Of a stretch of DNA of 64,000 nt, positions 23,560-32,947 are shown piece by piece (positions within the stretch are counted from its first letter, which is position 1; each line of letters starts with the position of its first letter). Below the pieces are notes generated by a model. That model saw only the letters and a program-made list of their open reading frames with translations. It was not told the DNA's origin and did no database searches. This stretch comes from Symsagittifera roscoffensis (Eukaryota > Xenacoelomorpha > Acoela > Convolutidae): contig NC_087070.1 of NCBI RefSeq assembly GCF_963678635.1, positions 47,413,467 through 47,477,466 of the forward strand. The letters run 5' to 3'. Both the position numbers and the translations under genes were made by a program.

Positions 23560-24270
23560 TTATGAATTTATTTGAAAACTTGATATCTGGTTCAAAAGGA
23601 TTACTATCTTTTCAAACTTGGGGTAATAACTTTTGTCTGTTTCAGCCAACTTAGAAATGTTGTACAATTTTGTCGAGAACTTGTCAAATAGTTTTTGTCG
23701 TTTGTTATCGATTATTGTTTTCTCATCGAGTTCCTGATTTGTGCTCTTCAATTTGTCCAATTTTTTGTGATTATTTGATTTCAACGAGGTATTGGTTCGT
23801 GTTTGAAATATGTCATATAAATTGAAACTGCATTTATTTTTCCAGATTTTTTGAAGATGTGAAGCCTTTTTGCTTTCTTGGAAAACTGCTGGAAGCTGGT
23901 ATGAATGATAACTATGCTTGAGAATATTCCATGAAATTGCCTGGTACTTTTCAGAGGCAATTCGGAAATATTGTCGCTCGGTTAATCCCGACTCCCAATT
24001 TAATACCATAAATGGTAAGTTCGTCTTGACGTGTGAACGAACCGATTGTAAGATTTGCGAAGTTGATTTGTGGTTCGGGTATACGTCTTTCAGGGAAGTC
24101 GTAGCCTGTAGGATAGTTTGTGGTTCGGGTTTTTCCTTGTCAAAATGAGCAATTGAGTTGACATCTTTGATTGACAGTTGGTGAGGTGTTATCGGAGACT
24201 GCGGACAATATTTCTTGGAATTGAGAGATGATCTGAAACCCATTTTGAATACATACTTAAATAGGGGCAC
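23560..24270 (-). CDS. Hypothetical protein, Lys/Ser/Asn-rich, 236 aa
   Basis: The longest open frame of this kind outside the retroelements: 236 codons in AT-rich DNA where stops are frequent. Two Met candidates exist, at 24270 and at 24243 (ATGGGTTTCAGATCA). The product is hydrophilic with no signal peptide or membrane segment, and is Lys-rich towards the C-terminus (KSNNHKKLDKLKSTNQELDE). I recognise no domain. An AAATAAA lies just past the stop on the minus strand. It lies downstream of the FGF-like gene on the same strand. It could be a single-exon gene, a terminal exon or a transposon remnant; codon use was not tested. Confidence 0.45.
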   Translation of the reverse strand: MPLFKYVFKMGFRSSLNSKKYCPQSPITPHQLSIKDVNSIAHFDKEKPEPQTILQATTSLKDVYPNHKSTSQILQSVRSHVKTNLPFMVLNWESGLTERQYFRIASEKYQAISWNILKHSYHSYQLPAVFQESKKASHLQKIWKNKCSFNLYDIFQTRTNTSLKSNNHKKLDKLKSTNQELDEKTIIDNKRQKLFDKFSTKLYNISKLAETDKSYYPKFEKIVILLNQISSFQINS

Positions 24271-24481
24271 AAGAAAAGATACTTAAATAGGAGCTCTTGT
24301 GTTGGTCCTTTACCCCGTGGATGAATGGTCTTAATCTTAATCTTACTTTTTGGGTAAAGCTTAGAAAATAGAAAAGTTAAATGGCCCCTGATTGCAAAAA
24401 AAACATTGCTCAAGAAACCTTCAACACAAAATCTATATAATATCCATCTTTATTATGAAACTTTAAGCCTCAAAGTACAAT

Positions 24482-24772
24482 TAGGGGCGGATCTAAGATT
24501 TTCTCGAGAGGAGGGGAGGGGGAACACTATAAAGACCCCGCTTGAAAGTTTTTAAACAAAACAGGCCAAAAGGGCCATTGTGGGCACTTTTTAGAAGGGT
24601 GCGTTTTTGAGCGCGCTCTCGCAATCAAAGTTGTTATATAATGGTTCCAAAAGCATCTTTAGTAAGTTTTTAGGGTAGACACTGCATGTCGTAAATTAGT
24701 AACAAAGAGCACCCTTTGGTTAGAGAAGGGGTCGAAATCCTGAGGGTGAGAAGGGGGCAAAATCACCCACTG
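24482..24772 (-). mobile_element. hAT-type MITE, copy 1
   Basis: 291 bp starting TAGGGGCGGATCTAAG, the reverse of the right end of the copy at 32131-32549. It is flanked by a perfect 8-bp duplication AGTACAAT at 24474-24481 and 24773-24780. It encodes no transposase. The 8-bp duplication and (C/T)AGGGGCGGAT end fit the hAT superfamily. Confidence 0.8.
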
Positions 24773-25103
24773 AGTACAATATTTTGCTATGCAACTCTGA
24801 GCCCCCCCCCCCCCTACCTTACATCGGCATCAATTTAATGGGGTAAGTTTAATTAAGAAGATCAAATAAGTTTTTCATGGCCTAATCAATCTGCATGCAA
24901 GTTTTTATAACAATCGGACAAAGTAGACGGATAAATTTTCAAAAATGTTACAAGTGGAGGTGGGGGAAAGAAAAAGAGCCTAACTCTCAAAGCGTTAGCG
25001 GAAGTTGCTAAACTTTTGTCCATTAGAACTGGATTCTGTTCTAATTTTTTTTCAAGTTACCAAACTTCTCAAAGTTGCAGAACTTTTGTTTAAAAAAAAA
25101 TCA

Positions 25104-25134
25104 TTAAATACGAAGAAAAAAGAATTGCCTCCAC
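25104..25134 (-). CDS. FGF-like gene, possible last exon
   Basis: After GTGAGT at 25184 a 50-nt interval ends TTTTTCGATTGCAG at 25135. Splicing keeps the frame and gives a short end WRQFFFLRI then TAA at 25106-25104, which recalls the QFLPR-type end of FGFs. The intron would be very short, so the alternative stop at 25181 remains open. Confidence 0.35.
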
Positions 25135-28100
25135 CTGCAATCGAAAAACCAATGGCATGAAAAGACTACGTAGAAGTAACTCACGTGCTAAAAGCTATGA
25201 AGCAGTTTGTGTGTGGATTTCTAAACGCCAGAGACATCCACATCGACACACCGCCAGAGAGGTCAAGGTCACCCGAAACCACCCCCCTTGACCCCTGGAG
25301 TCCAAAGGAAGCAGATGGGTTGAACGAGGAAGGGGAGAAGGTTGAGGTCAAGGTCAAGTTTGTGGAGGGGTAAGGGGTGGGTAGAGAATTGGGGAAGTCT
25401 TGAGGTTTTTGTGTCAATACCAATTGTTCGAAAATGCAGAATTTCTCTTCGAATGGCTGAAAAAGAAGATAAATAGTTAAGTACGAATATGAAGAAGAAC
25501 TTTTGGATCAGTTTCCAAAGAAGATTATACACGCCAAAAAGTTTCAATGGATGGCTTCAACGGTTCCTAATCTAAGCAAAAAAAACCTATTGCTGTGCAA
25601 GTAGCATAGAATGTCCCAATTACAGTCATCAATAAAAAAACTACTTATCAAACAAAAAAGGCTGGCTTAAAAAATTCAAGCCCGCAACATGAGAGGACGG
25701 TACTTGCTTTTACATGAAAAAAAAATAAGCCCGAGTACTAAAATCCGTAACACATTCGATGATGGGGAATTACCTAATTATCTCAGCCGTCAAGTTATTT
25801 CAAAATAAATGAACGAATGAAATGAACAAACGAATGAATGAATGAATGAATGAAATGGGGCAGTACAACAGTGCCGAAGTACAACAGTGCCGAAAATGAA
25901 AACTTTGTTCAACAGTGCCGAAAATGAAAACTTTGTTCAACAGTGCCGAAAATTTGGTGACGTCCCATTTGTACCAACGGTCGTTTGTACCAAAATGAAA
26001 AATCGGCCCCATTTGTACCAAAATTATTCAAATCGATTTCTGATTGGTCGAATTGTGAGCCAACGAATTATTACATGAACTTTCTACTGTTCAAACAGAA
26101 GAAAAATAAACAGCAGAATAGTGACCGCCGCAGTCGCGCCAACGGGTTGCGAGTTTGCCAACAGAGGGTAGGACTCTATGCAAAAATTAGAGCCGGTTAT
26201 CGCCGCGAAGCGGCGTCGCGCGCGTAGCGCGCCCACCGGCGACCTTAAACCAAGAGCTTAAAGTAGTTGGCTTAATAGTCTTAGACCAATTGAATATTTT
26301 TGGTACTAACGCGATTGATTTTTTATTTTGGTACAAATGGGACTGATTTATCATTTTGGTACTTGTGAATACCCACCGAAAATTTGAACAAATTTCAACA
26401 TATTAAGTGCGGCAATCAAAAATTAAACAGCGATCGTTTACAATCTTAAGTGGCACTTAAAGATTTTGGGAGAGAAAATTTGCAATTTAGACGTTTTGGC
26501 GCCAAAATAATTGTTTACTTTGCAGTTGCAGACATATTGGCGCCAAAATTGGAGTGATTTTCTTTGATAATTAGCGCCAGTAATTTCCCGCTCTTTAGAA
26601 AATGCGTGTAAATTATTCTGAAATTTTCCCGCCTTTTTCGGCACTGTTGTACTTCGGCACTGTTGAACGCCCCCAATGAAATGAATGAATGAATGAATGA
26701 ATGAATGAAATGAAGGAATGAATGAATGAACGAATGAATGAATAGAACAAACGAATGAATGAATGAATGAATGAAAGAATGAACGAATGAATGAATGAAA
26801 TGAACGAATGACTGAATGAAGCAATGAAGGAATGAATGAATGAACGAATGAAATGAACAAACGAATGAATGAATGAATGAATGAATGAATGAACGAATGA
26901 ACGAATGAACGAATGAATGAATGAAATGATCGAATGAATGAATGAACGAATGAAAGAATGAGTGATTGAATGAATCAGTGAATCAATCGATGAATCTATG
27001 AACTAAAACCATTTACAAACAAAAATTAAACATTAGTAACCAGGTAGTAAACAAGTAGCACAGAAAGTTCCGACCACATTGATAAAAAAAAATTTTTTAA
27101 ATACATTTTGAAGATACTTAGTGTAGTTTTTCGATTGTTCACAACAAAAGACAACTCGCAATAAAAGACAGCTCGTTATTAAAAACCCAAGACAACTCAG
27201 AAAGGGACAAACTAAGGCAAGCGACAAATCAAAAGATTTGAAATGTAATTTGAAACTAATGAATTTCATTCAGCTTAAGGTCGCCGGTGCTTCGCGACCA
27301 CAATCGGTTCAAGTTTTGTCATAAAGTCCTACCCTCTGTTGGCAAGCTCACTACACGTTGGCACGCTACATGTTGGTCCGCATATTTAGAAGCAAGTTTT
27401 GAGTTGAGTTTCGAATCCTGTGTTTTGATTTGATGTCTTACCTTGAGTTTGGCTTTGGCGTCCAGTGGTGTTCCGTGCATGCATATGAAGGTATCGAAGT
27501 CGAGTAGAGATCTGATTGTGTAGAGACCACTCGACTGGTTGTAGTCCATGTACCACAGACCTGAGAAGCGATATGTATAAATATATATACAAATTAGCTC
27601 GCATATTACTATTAAAAACAGTTAAGTTTCTGAATTTAGGTTCAATGTTCTTTAGCAGATGCTTTTTAATTGTTCGAAAAACGGAATATGTATGCTTGGT
27701 GTGAATTTTTATGTAGTCGATTTTCGGTGATCGAAATAATAGTTTTCAACAAATTGTTTTTTAGTTCATAAAAGATATTGACTCCTTGAGTTCGAAGCTA
27801 AAAAGTTATTTTACCTCGGGTTATTTTTTTCAAAGTTCCGGGAACTTGAAAATTGCCAGAACTATTCCCGGAACTTTGAAAAAAATAATCCGAGGTAAAA
27901 TAACTTTTTAGCTTTGAACTCAAGGTATCAATATCTTCAATGAACTAAAAAAAAACATTTTGTTGAAAACTATTATTTCGAGCACCGAAAATCGACTACA
28001 TAAAAATTCACACCAAGCATACATATTCCGTTTTTCGAACAATTAAAAAGCATCTGCTAAGGAACATTGAACCTAAATTCAGAAACTTAACTGTTTTTAA

Positions 28101-31100
28101 AAGCAATATGCGAGCATCGTTAATTTGGTTGCTGGTTATAGACTAAAACCAAATTGCTATTTTGTACACTTTTTTGCAATTTCTCAAAAGTTGACAATGT
28201 ATGAGAGGAAAATTGGTTTTGGGCTCAAAGCGTTATTTTTTATTCAAAAGGGAAGAAAAAATTGTACTTTTATTGCCAAAAGTTTTGTAGGAGAAAAACA
28301 ACAAGCACAAATAATTGATACAAACACAAACCCTAGAAAAATAACTGTTTGGTATAAAAACAAATCATTTCGAAACAATTTCAGTTTAGATGTTTAAACT
28401 GCACTTGGAACTTGTGTTAAACAGTATGGATCTAACAAATTAATATAAAGTGCTGTTTTTGCCTGGACAAAATTGTGAATGTTCCGATGGCTTGTAAACA
28501 TGTCAAAAAAGATTGAGGTCAAAATTTTTCAAGTCATTGTCCAGTAGTGCATCGTTTGAAGCAACTATAGCTTGAGTCAGTTCATCTTTGAACTAAAGTG
28601 AGCACTTTTCGATTCACCGTTCACGAGGTTATAACATACAACCTGTTTGATTATTTAGGCAACCGCTATTAAATAACTCAGGCGCAAAATGACTCAGAAA
28701 CTGAACAACCTCTTGGCAACCGGGAGGCTAAGGAAAAAGTACAATGAAAATTTTTTTGAGGAAAGTTTTTTCGAGCTTTCCATTTCTTTTTTTTTGGTTT
28801 CCAAGACAAATTCTGTAAGAAAAAATTAACTTGAAGCTCTTTCAAAAGGAATTTAGCCTATAATTCTTCCAAATTTCTACCCATTTCAATAAAATGTTTC
28901 TTGGGAAATAATTAAAATCTTAACTACCTGTACACAAACTTCATAACGAGGCCAAACTGTGCATTTTGTGCATTGTAAGCGGATTCCGCAACAAGGACGC
29001 TCCCTTTGTTCTTCTTTTGTTCTTTCATTTCCTTTGATCGTTCTGACAAAAATTTAACATGCTCAAAGACTTGTCTATGGAATCCAGTAACGTACAGACA
29101 CAAAATTGTGCGCCTATCCAGTGCACAGTTTGGCCTCGTAATGTTAGACAAACAAGCAATTTTTAAGGACCCACGAGCCTCATTTTGAAGTAATTTGACA
29201 AGCAACTGAACCTCAAGCTGGTCATTGGTGGTATAAAATAACGGATGTTGTCCAATTTGACAGCTTTCAAACCCATAGCCGTCGCTCACCGGAGTTTCAT
29301 GGATAATAATCGATTATATTGTCATTTCACAGACAGTCTCTATGAAATTACAAACACAATCGATTATAACTGATTTAAACAGGATAATAATGTTACTATT
29401 TTTCTAATCATTAAAATCTTTATATAATCGATTATTTTTGAAAAAAAAATGAAACTGTTTTTGGTTACATTGTAATCCATTTTTAATCGATTATAAAGCA
29501 TTATTTTGCAACTTTCTTCGTGTTACTTCGTAACTTCTCTGTAGTTAATACCAAACCAGTTTGAAATAGTATTTTTTCATTTTGAACTCAAAACAGTTCT
29601 TCGTAGCTTTCGAATCAATTTCTGATGAGGAATGCGGCAAAAAATGCAATTTTTCGGCCAGTTGATTTACTGCTTGAAGAACGAGCTCCTCAAAAACACT
29701 ATTTTTGACCAATCGATTATTTTTTGAGGGTGAGGTAACATTACCCAGCCGAGAAAAATAACCAAAAAATTGCATGTATATCTTAAGCATGGGCACAGCA
29801 GCGGTTCTCCGTGATGAGCTGTACAGCTCGTATGTTAGTCCTTTCCTCGTGGATAAAAGATCTTCAAGAAAAAAAAATATATTTTTTTTCTGAAATCCGG
29901 AACTCTAGTCCTTTCTTCTTTGAGCTGTACAGCTGATGAGCTGTACAGCTCGTATGTTAGTCCTTTCCTCGTGGATAAAAGATCTTCAAGAAATCCGGAA
30001 CTCACTGTATGGATTGTTGTCTCCGGGCGAAATACTGGCTACCAGGTGCTTATCCACATTGGATCCCACCATGAAACCAGACTTGATATATTTCAGCTCA
30101 AAGATCCGGTCGAATGAGATTTCCTCCGGTCTCCGGAGTCTCTCGTCTCCCATTAGTATGACGTCATTTGATCTGTGATTGGTCTGTTTGGTGAGTGATA
30201 TTTGCTGATATGTGACGTCAGTTGGGACGGTCGAAGAGTTTAATTTGATCGCGTTTTCCACCTAAATAAGTTCATAACAAATCATACACATAAAGTCATT
30301 ATTGAATTTTCAATAAATAGATTTAAAGCATTTATTTAAAGCAATATTTTTCTTTCAAATGTCGGGTGAAGAAGTGTGTAACCATACTGACAAGAGGTTC
30401 TACAAGTTTTTGAGTCGATGAGCGCAATCAGGGGCGGATTAATTTGGCGGAAGCCCCCCTTCCCCTCAGGAATTCGACCCCCTCACCACCCAAAAAGTTC
30501 CCCCTTTGGTACTTTTTTAGAACATGCATTTTCGGGCATCCAACCCTAAAACTTTTCCAAAAGTGCCTTAGGAGTCAATATAAACTTATTTTGAGGGGGA
30601 GCGCACGCCGAAAACAGCAATTTTTTAAAAATCAAACGTGTCCACACATGGTGTTTTTGCCCTTTTTTTATAAAACTTTCACCTGAGGCTCCGAACGTTT
30701 TGTCAAAGTAGGGTCTTTATAGTGTTATGGGAGCGCTTGAAAAATCAATTTACTCGACCTTGAAAAAGTTGACAAAAATTTCGATTTTTTTTCAAACTCA
30801 CCCTCCTCGAAAAAATCCTAGAACGCTGAGCGCAATTAAATTGGGGCGGTGAGATAGAGCGACAATGTTTCTATTTTTTTTCGCTCACAACCAAAAGTTA
30901 TCATTAAATTACAGAATATATTTTTTGGTTTGCTAGAACGCTGTTCTGATAAAAGTTTTGGTGAAACTCAATAGTAGGCTCAAAGCTTTCAAAAGCCATT
31001 AATTAATCCGTTAAATTAATCCTTTATAAGGGCTGATATTTGTTACCACGAGGAAGGCGGGTGATGTTTGATCAAAATTTAACATTTCGGTCGATTTTTT

Positions 31101-32947
31101 GTGCTTTTAAAAGAGCGCAGACAAATGTGTTTTTACATAAATTTGATGTTTCCGAGTTTTGTTTTTTTTACTCGAAATTCAAGATTCGAACCCCAACCTA
31201 CCAACACAGTAGTTAATTACAGAGCCTTCGCCAGGTTTCATACCGCTTTTTAAATTACTATGATCATTCAAATATTTTATCAAAACTAGTGATTATGATT
31301 TTAAATCATCGAAGTAGTCTCAACATGTGAACAATTTCCCGCGGTGCTTTCGACGCCAAATAAATTCTGTCACTCTCAAAAAACTTCTTCAGGCAACCTT
31401 TTCAAAGTGATTTAAAAACTCACAGTTTGATTTTTTTCGCCTGAAGATATTTTTATTATATTATATGATTCTATAGCTAAAATCAATGAACTCTTTGTTG
31501 TTTAAAGCGCCCGGGGAAAAAGTTTTAAAAGGTCCAAAATAACCATCAAAGTGGCTCTTACTTAAGTCCAAAGTAATGATTTTTTGACTCTTCGAGTTGA
31601 ATTATTTGCCGTTTATCAAAACAAACGTGTTGTAAACCGATTTTTAAGCCATATAAGCTCGATAAAGTTATAAATTTAATTAACTTGATAGAAATTCTGT
31701 GCATTTTTAATATGAAACTGGTATGGCTTGGTTTGGTTTTCAAGTGCGACTTAACAACTATGGGTAATTTGTTCATTCGTGGTTGTTGAACTTCGCGTTA
31801 AAATGTGACGCACTGCAAGCAATAGCTCCTGAACTGTAAAGAGCTTTCAAGTGAGCTCCAAAGTTTTCACAAAAGTGGCAACTCGATTCTTATGGTCATT
31901 TAGTGCTGAGGGGATTTTTTTTGTCTAAAATCAATTGGGCTTGACTTTAAAAGCAGATTAAAATCTAATATTTTAGCAGATTAATCAAAATGAGCACCTT
32001 TTAAATTAGCTTTTAATGCTTCATCAACTCTTAAAAATTTGTGTGATGTCAATTAAGCAATGTACAAAAATTTAAGCGATGTCAAAAACTTCGTGAATCG
32101 GTACAAAATTCGCATATGCTTACCTATGCTCAGGGGCGGATTTAGGGAGGGGGGTGGGGGGGGGGGGGCGGACGCTTTCCTCCCCTCAGGGGTTCGACCC
32201 CCTGCCGACCCAAAGGGTCCCCCCTTTGATACTTTTTAAGAAATCCAATTTTGGCCGACCGACCCTAAAATTTTTCTAAAGGCGCCTTTGGCGCCAATAT
32301 ATACTAATTTTGAGGGGGGACCGCGCGCCGAAAAAACGCAATTTTTCGGTCAAAATTTTCCAAAAAGTGCCTAAAAACGCCTTTTTTGGCCTGTTTTTTC
32401 AGAATTTTGCCTGCGGCGCAAAAAATTTGGCCAAAATTGGGACAAAACCGTGCTTTGGGAGAGCTCGAAAAATCAATTTGGTCGACCTAAAAAAAAAAAA
32501 TTTTGAAAATCCGCCCCCCCCCCTCGAGAAAATCCTAGATCCGCCCCTGCCTATGCTTATATATATTCACATATGCATCTAGTTCTCATATTAGTGTTTT
32601 TAGAGGAGGGATTCGTCAATAGGTACCTTAGGGGTAATAGTTGAAAAAATGCGAAAACTTCCTCTGCGGGAACTAGATGATCGGTTCCCCCCTTTTTAAC
32701 TCTAAACAACTTAACACCATAGAATTTCACTCCCTACTTTTTGTTGCCTAAGTAATTTAACATCGCTACATTTTAAAACAATTTCTATGACTTGACATGG
32801 TAAAATTTGCACACAAGTTTTAATGCAACGCTACTGAGATTGAATTGCTCAGGTTTTTTTAGGGAAACTGTGCTTACCATTTGAGGTCTGCTGGTCGAGA
32901 GAACCATCAGCATTGCTGCCAAGACAATGAAATCCAATGTTGACACC
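25104..32947 (-). CDS. FGF-like beta-trefoil secreted protein, 5 candidate exons
   Basis: Joined on the minus strand: 32947-32878, 30261-30006, 27560-27442, 25456-25185, 25134-25104. All junction phases agree (0, 1, 0, 2). The first exon encodes a hydrophobic signal-like stretch (LDFIVLAAMLMVLS); the initiator Met is probably in an exon further upstream. The body reads as an FGF-type trefoil: FELKYIKSGFMVGSN, then SGLYTIRS, FICMHG and LDAK, then CIFEQ, which fits the C-x-F-x-[EQ] core of the FGF signature. The phase-1 and phase-0 introns at these places match my recollection of FGF genes. A Ser/Thr/Pro-rich insert follows CIFEQ. FGFs are secreted ligands of receptor tyrosine kinases. Other beta-trefoils (fascin-like, IL-1-like) are the alternative. 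Confidence 0.55.
25181..25456 (-). CDS. FGF-like gene, exon with CIFEQ and S/T/P-rich insert
   Basis: The acceptor TTATCTTCTTTTTCAG|CCATTC has a long pyrimidine tract. In phase 0 it reads PFEEKFCIFEQLVLTQ, then a Ser/Thr/Pro-rich stretch with an NLT sequon, then MWMSLAFRNPH, which may stand for the W(Y/F)xxL segment of FGFs. The frame either stops at TGA 25183-25181 or is spliced at AGCAC|GTGAGT (exon end 25185). The high GC content here contrasts with its surroundings. Confidence 0.55.
   Translation of the reverse strand, partial: PFEEKFCIFEQLVLTQKPQDFPNSLPTPYPSTNLTLTSTFSPSSFNPSASFGLQGSRGVVSGDLDLSGGVSMWMSLAFRNPHTNCFIAFST
25808..25856 (+). repeat. GAAT tetranucleotide tract, left part
   Basis: Imperfect (GAAT)n with GAAC and GAAAT variants. 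It continues on the other side of the inserted element at 26675-27000. Confidence 0.85.
25857..26674. mobile_element. 818-bp TIR element inside the microsatellite
   Basis: The ends are inverted: left GGGGCAGTACAACAGTGC, right ...GCACTGTTGAACGCCCC, with the GTACAACAGTGCCGAA unit repeated within both TIRs. It is flanked by AATGAAAT on both sides (25849-25856, 26675-26682), compatible with an 8-bp target duplication, although the host repeat makes this weak. Inside are an inverted GGTACAAATGGG motif pair and a copy of the GCGAAGCGGC repeat (26126-26252). No transposase. Confidence 0.7.
26126..26252 (+). repeat. GCGAAGCGGC dispersed repeat, copy 1
   Basis: It contains TTGCCAACAGAGGGTAGGAC, the palindromes GCCGCGAAGCGGC and GCGCGCGTAGCGCGC, and ends CCGGCGACCTTAAAC. 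Related copies are at 27276-27380 and 46229-46290 (inverted) and at 48180-48292. Confidence 0.75.
26675..27000 (+). repeat. GAAT tetranucleotide microsatellite
   Basis: About 325 bp of imperfect (GAAT)n with GAAC, GAAAT and GATC variants. The minus strand gives a low-complexity ORF of Phe/Ile/His/Ser, which is not a gene. Confidence 0.92.
27276..27380 (-). repeat. GCGAAGCGGC dispersed repeat, copy 2
   Basis: The minus strand reads ...TTGCCAACAGAGGGTAGGAC...GGTCGCGAAGCACCGGCGACCTTAAG, matching copy 1 with a deletion in the palindromic part. It lies 60 bp from the 119-nt FGF-like exon. Confidence 0.75.
27442..27560 (-). CDS. FGF-like gene, middle exon (119 nt)
   Basis: Acceptor CTTCTCAG|GTCTGTGG and donor CTCAAG|GTAAGA are both strong. 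It starts with two bases that complete the split codon of the previous exon and ends in phase 0. It encodes LWYMDYNQSSGLYTIRS...FICMHG...LDAKAKLK. The middle coding exon of vertebrate FGF genes is 104 nt with the same phases, so this exon is five codons longer. Confidence 0.62.
27597..28115. repeat. Long foldback, ~247-bp arms, 24-nt loop
   Basis: Left arm 27597-27842 starts GCTCGCATATT. Right arm 27867-28115 ends AATATGCGAGC and is a near-perfect reverse complement over its whole length. The loop is 27843-27866. It lies in an intron of the FGF-like gene. No coding content. Confidence 0.93.
28924..29289 (-). pseudogene. Weak ankyrin-like ORF overlapping a dispersed repeat
   Basis: The 121-codon frame contains HPLFYTTNDQLEVQLLVKLL and LDRRTILCLYVTGFHRQVFE, spaced and patterned a little like two ankyrin repeats. 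The same DNA (29070-29150) recurs, diverged, at 22290-22440, where the frame differs. It may be a degraded repeat-borne gene fragment. Low certainty. Confidence 0.2.
29813..29999 (+). repeat. Tandem duplication, 122-bp period
   Basis: Two units start GATGAGCTGTACAGCTCG at 29813 and 29935. Each carries the palindrome GAGCTGTACAGCTC. Unit 2 runs into the donor of the FGF-like exon at 30005, so the duplication copied the beginning of the intron. Confidence 0.85.
30006..30261 (-). CDS. FGF-like gene, exon with trefoil start
   Basis: 256 nt between acceptor TTATTTAG|GTGGAAAAC and donor CATACA|GTGAGT. 85 codons plus one base, so it ends in phase 1. It contains an N-glycosylation sequon (NSS), then RIFELKYIKSGFMVGSN and LVASISPGDNNPY, which line up with the first strands of the FGF core. 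The donor lies at the edge of a 122-bp tandem duplication (29813-29999). Confidence 0.6.
30429..30828 (+). mobile_element. hAT-type MITE, copy 2
   Basis: 400 bp starting CAGGGGCGGATTAATT and ending ATCCTAGAACGCTG. A perfect 8-bp duplication AGCGCAAT flanks it at 30421-30428 and 30829-30836. The internal sequence matches copy 3 (CCCCTCAGG..TTCGACCCCCT, then the TGAAAAATCAATTT region). Non-coding. Confidence 0.85.
31170..31241 (-). repeat. tRNA-like fragment
   Basis: The minus strand has box A-like TGGCGAAGGC at 31224-31233 and box B GGTTCGAATC at 31183-31192. Acceptor arms do not pair. It is probably a SINE head or tRNA relic. Confidence 0.3.
32131..32549 (+). mobile_element. hAT-type MITE, copy 3
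   Basis: 419 bp starting CAGGGGCGGATTTAGG and ending CCTAGATCCGCCCCTG, with imperfect terminal inverted repeats. A perfect 8-bp duplication CCTATGCT flanks it at 32123-32130 and 32550-32557. Homopolymeric G and C runs lie inside both ends. No transposase. Confidence 0.9.
32878..32947 (-). CDS. FGF-like gene, signal-peptide exon candidate
   Basis: 70 nt between acceptor TTTTCAG and donor ATG|GTAAGC. It enters with one base completing an upstream codon and ends in phase 0. It encodes VSTLDFIVLAAMLMVLSTS, which is hydrophobic and ends in small residues like a cleavable signal. The next exon starts in phase 0, as required. Confidence 0.45.

Noticed and set aside
25185-25373. 62-codon plus ORF with charged C-terminus
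   Set aside because: It is antisense to the FGF-like exon, whose minus-strand splice sites and phase agreement are stronger.
26438-26860. 140-codon minus ORF rich in His, Ser, Phe, Ile
   Set aside because: It is the translation of the GAAT microsatellite and the end of the TIR element.
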